Source: Bacteroidota bacterium
Lineage (GTDB): Bacteria; Bacteroidota; Bacteroidia; Chitinophagales; Chitinophagaceae
Assembly (NCBI GenBank): GCA_023412975.1
Contig: JAEZRB010000048.1
Location: 1 to 6,104, forward strand
Direction: 5' to 3'
DNA: 6,104 nucleotides
In this document: piece by piece, positions 3,934 through 6,104 of the stretch
Numbering within the stretch: position 1 is the stretch's first letter
Layout: each line of letters opens with the position of its first letter
Made by a program: the position numbers and the translations under genes
Notes under the pieces: model-generated
What the model was told of the DNA's origin: nothing
Seen by the model: the letters and a program-made list of their open reading frames with translations, nothing else
Database searches by the model: none

Positions 3934-6104
3934 CTATTGTCCTACAAAAAATAACGCGTTACAGAACATCAGCTTTCCGTTCTCCCAGAAATTGCGGAAC
4001 AGAACATTATCGGTCAGATAGGTGATGCTGCCACGTCCCATATCCTGTACGCCGAACACAAGTCCGTCTTGCAGTTTGTCTTTCAACTTATGACCCACAA
4101 ATCCCGCTACCTGGCTGGTCTTTTTGATCACACCTGCATTCCAGCCACCTTCTTTTATAAACTCAAAGATGTTGTTATCCATTTTTAAAGTATAATAATA
4201 GTTAGGGTAACCAAACATTAGCGGGTGGCTATTGTCAACATCAACACGATAGATTGATCCCGGAGTTACTGCCTGCAATTCGTGGCGCTCCCTGTTTTCA
4301 AAAGTGAGCAGACGCTTGTATGGATCTTTTCCTGCTGCAGAATCTTTATCATCATCCTTCTTCAGTTTGATGGCGCTCCAGTCAAGCTTGGCGATTTGCG
4401 TCACCGCGCTTTCTAATGCGATCACACTGCCACCACTGCGAATCCATTGGGCAAACTGCTCTGACTGTCCTTTATCTCCCAGGAAACGATAGTTGCCATT
4501 GGGCATGATCAGTACATCGATCTTACTCCAGTCTGCCCGGGCAAAATCGTTTACATTGATCAGGGTAACAGGATACTTCAATTGTTGCTCCATGAAATGC
4601 CACACTTCCCCTGCATCGTTGGAACCTACGCCCTCACCTGTAAACATCGCGATCTTTGGCGTCTTTATAGGATGCACTTTTGAACTGCCGAAGTCAAAGC
4701 CCTTATCTACCATGCCGCTGTTTACAGCACTTAATTTCACTCCATTTTCATCACAGTGCCGGGCAACCATCCGCCATAAACTGTCACCAAACTTCTCGTT
4801 GCCATTCTTTAGAATGATTATAGATCCGCGGCCGAACTGCTGACCGTTCAGTTCAAAGGGCATTTCCGCAAATCTCAGACGCAGGCCATGTTTTAATAGC
4901 TGGGCCGTTGCCCTTGCTGATGAAAGCCCCTGCCAGCGGATAACATAACCATATGAATCGTCGGTGGCATTTTTTGTTGCAACTGCAGCTGGAACTGCTT
5001 TCACCGCGATCTTCTCTTTGCTGGCGTAAGAAGTCAGCCCATAGGCATAGGGCAGTGACCATGCGGTAATATCATATGTAACAGAATCGACCAGTTTTGA
5101 ATGTGGTTCAAACAACACTTTTAGCATGGTTGCTTTTGGCTGCGCCGCACTTATAACGATATCTTCGCCGGAAATGCTAAATGATTCTTCTTTTGAGGTA
5201 AAATAATTAAACCCTTTGCCGGTTCCTGTACCGCTCCCATACTGAATGCCGTTCTTGTCAAGCAACTCCAGCAGGGCGGCGACTTTTTCACCATCGCCGG
5301 GATTATTTTTTATCACATAAGTCTTGTAATCGCCGATCTGCCCGCTAACTGCATCATTGAAAAATTTGCGAAACTCTTTTACTAGCGAAGCAGCATGTAT
5401 CGATGATATCTCGATAGTACTAAGCGAAGTTGTGTAGTGGTGAATCGCACGGTCGTAAAGTGTAAGTGTATCACCTTCGTCAGTGTCAACTCCCAAGCCT
5501 CCGGCGCCGCCACCACCCTGTTCATATGTCATCCCAATAGCGCCATTATAGACCGGGTAAGTATCACCATAAGAAGGATAAAAAAGATCAAACACTTCCC
5601 TGGTGAAATAAAGCCAGTTGTTTTTGTCAAAATACTTAGCGTGATTTTTCCCAATAGTAACCTGGAAATCCCTTTGCCATTTGGTGATAGCTTCATGATA
5701 GGGTTGAGCAGCTGGTGCAAAATAATAAGGTTGGTTGATGCCCTGCTCATGATAGTCTACATGCACCTGCGGGAGCCATTGGTTATAAACTGCCATGCGC
5801 TGCCGGCTTTCCACCTGCGTTTGCCAGGCCCAGTCGCGGTTGAGATCAAAATTATAGTGATTGGTTCTGCCGCCCGGCCAGGGTTCACGATGTTCCCTTG
5901 CATCGAGACGTGGATTGTAGGCAGTGCCCACCACCGAATTGTACCAGTTTACATAACGATCCCTCCCATCGGGGTTTACGCAGGGATCTATAATTACCAC
6001 CGTATTTTTCAACCACTCCTTTGTCTGTGTATTCTTAGGATCGGTGAGAGCGAAAGTTGTGAGTAGTGCCGCTTCCGATGAAGAAGACTCATTGCCGTGT
6101 ACAT
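3934..6104 (-). CDS. M14-family zinc metallopeptidase with C-terminal GATase1-like domain (N-terminus beyond the right edge)
   Basis: A zinc carboxypeptidase-fold hydrolase, expected to be exported; its signal region lies outside the window. There are 722 visible residues, numbered from the edge. The zinc motif HxxE is HGNE (His2, Glu5). The frame runs through to the edge, so the TTG at 6012 is not a start. NPDGRDR (43-49), REPWPGG and DLNRDW (86-91, with Asn88-Arg89 like Asn144-Arg145 of carboxypeptidase A) form the substrate pocket. His118 in HVDYHEQG is the third zinc ligand. Glu194 in MTYEQGGGG is the likely catalytic base. All catalytic elements seem present. From about residue 482, KIAMFTGEGVGSNDAGEVW followed by VLIMPNGNY and a GRGSITYLTDN end resembles a ThuA/class I glutamine amidotransferase-like fold, but without a cysteine nucleophile. 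From recalled family architectures, large Bacteroidota M14 proteins of this kind are exported enzymes. The substrate is unknown: peptide or cell-wall peptide. The gene converges on rng. Confidence 0.92.
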   Translation of the reverse strand, partial: VHGNESSSSEAALLTTFALTDPKNTQTKEWLKNTVVIIDPCVNPDGRDRYVNWYNSVVGTAYNPRLDAREHREPWPGGRTNHYNFDLNRDWAWQTQVESRQRMAVYNQWLPQVHVDYHEQGINQPYYFAPAAQPYHEAITKWQRDFQVTIGKNHAKYFDKNNWLYFTREVFDLFYPSYGDTYPVYNGAIGMTYEQGGGGAGGLGVDTDEGDTLTLYDRAIHHYTTSLSTIEISSIHAASLVKEFRKFFNDAVSGQIGDYKTYVIKNNPGDGEKVAALLELLDKNGIQYGSGTGTGKGFNYFTSKEESFSISGEDIVISAAQPKATMLKVLFEPHSKLVDSVTYDITAWSLPYAYGLTSYASKEKIAVKAVPAAVATKNATDDSYGYVIRWQGLSSARATAQLLKHGLRLRFAEMPFELNGQQFGRGSIIILKNGNEKFGDSLWRMVARHCDENGVKLSAVNSGMVDKGFDFGSSKVHPIKTPKIAMFTGEGVGSNDAGEVWHFMEQQLKYPVTLINVNDFARADWSKIDVLIMPNGNYRFLGDKGQSEQFAQWIRSGGSVIALESAVTQIAKLDWSAIKLKKDDDKDSAAGKDPYKRLLTFENRERHELQAVTPGSIYRVDVDNSHPLMFGYPNYYYTLKMDNNIFEFIKEGGWNAGVIKKTSQVAGFVGHKLKDKLQDGLVFGVQDMGRGSITYLTDNVLFRNFWENGKLMFCNALFFVGQ

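Noticed and set aside
6010..6012. TTG codon at 6012 as the start of the peptidase
   Set aside because: The frame stays open to the window edge and encodes the HGNE zinc motif upstream, so the TTG is an internal Leu codon (in EWLKNT).
5437..6066. 209-codon open frame on the plus strand inside the peptidase gene
   Set aside because: It is antisense to the catalytic region of M14, with no domain or plausible start context. The M14 motifs on the other strand explain the open frame.

Overview
The window looks like a core-genome segment from the phylum Bacteroidota, most likely a Chitinophagaceae-type relative (family-level placement is inference). The reasons are the gene order mutY / HU / rng, a tiny AURKAIP1/COX24-type ribosomal protein, A-rich start contexts without clear Shine-Dalgarno sequences, and promoter-like TTTG / TAnnTTTG elements.

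Layout. Bases 1-403 (minus strand) hold the N-terminal part of the adenine DNA glycosylase MutY, cut by the window edge. It is divergent from an HU/IHF-family DNA-binding protein (551-868, plus). The region between them holds a good candidate promoter for HU and an 8-bp inverted repeat. Next come a membrane-anchored TPR protein with a His/Asp-rich linker (962-1825) and a 30-residue, extremely basic ribosomal-type protein (1903-1995). A long near-perfect hairpin (2009-2049) follows. A short leader region then carries a -7-like element and a possible 21-codon leader ORF whose stop codon overlaps the start of the RNase E/G gene (2197-3750). That gene ends in a two-tier hairpin. After a 183-base convergent spacer, which includes a 7-base-periodic direct-repeat array, a large M14-family metallopeptidase with a C-terminal GATase1-like domain runs on the minus strand (3934-6104, N-terminus outside the window).

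How they fit together. MutY (oxidative base repair), HU (nucleoid), the small 30S-type protein and RNase E/G (RNA turnover, rRNA processing) are all housekeeping information-processing genes. The TPR protein sits among them as an envelope-anchored scaffold of unknown role. The M14 peptidase is a separate unit, probably exported, that meets rng tail to tail.

No mobile element, CRISPR array, tRNA or defence cassette is visible. No intergenic stretch exceeds 300 bases. The most intriguing parts are the leader of rng (hairpin, -7 element, short ORF overlapping the rng start, nested AUG-stop) and the very small ribosomal-type protein. There is no strong evidence for an entirely new multi-gene system here.
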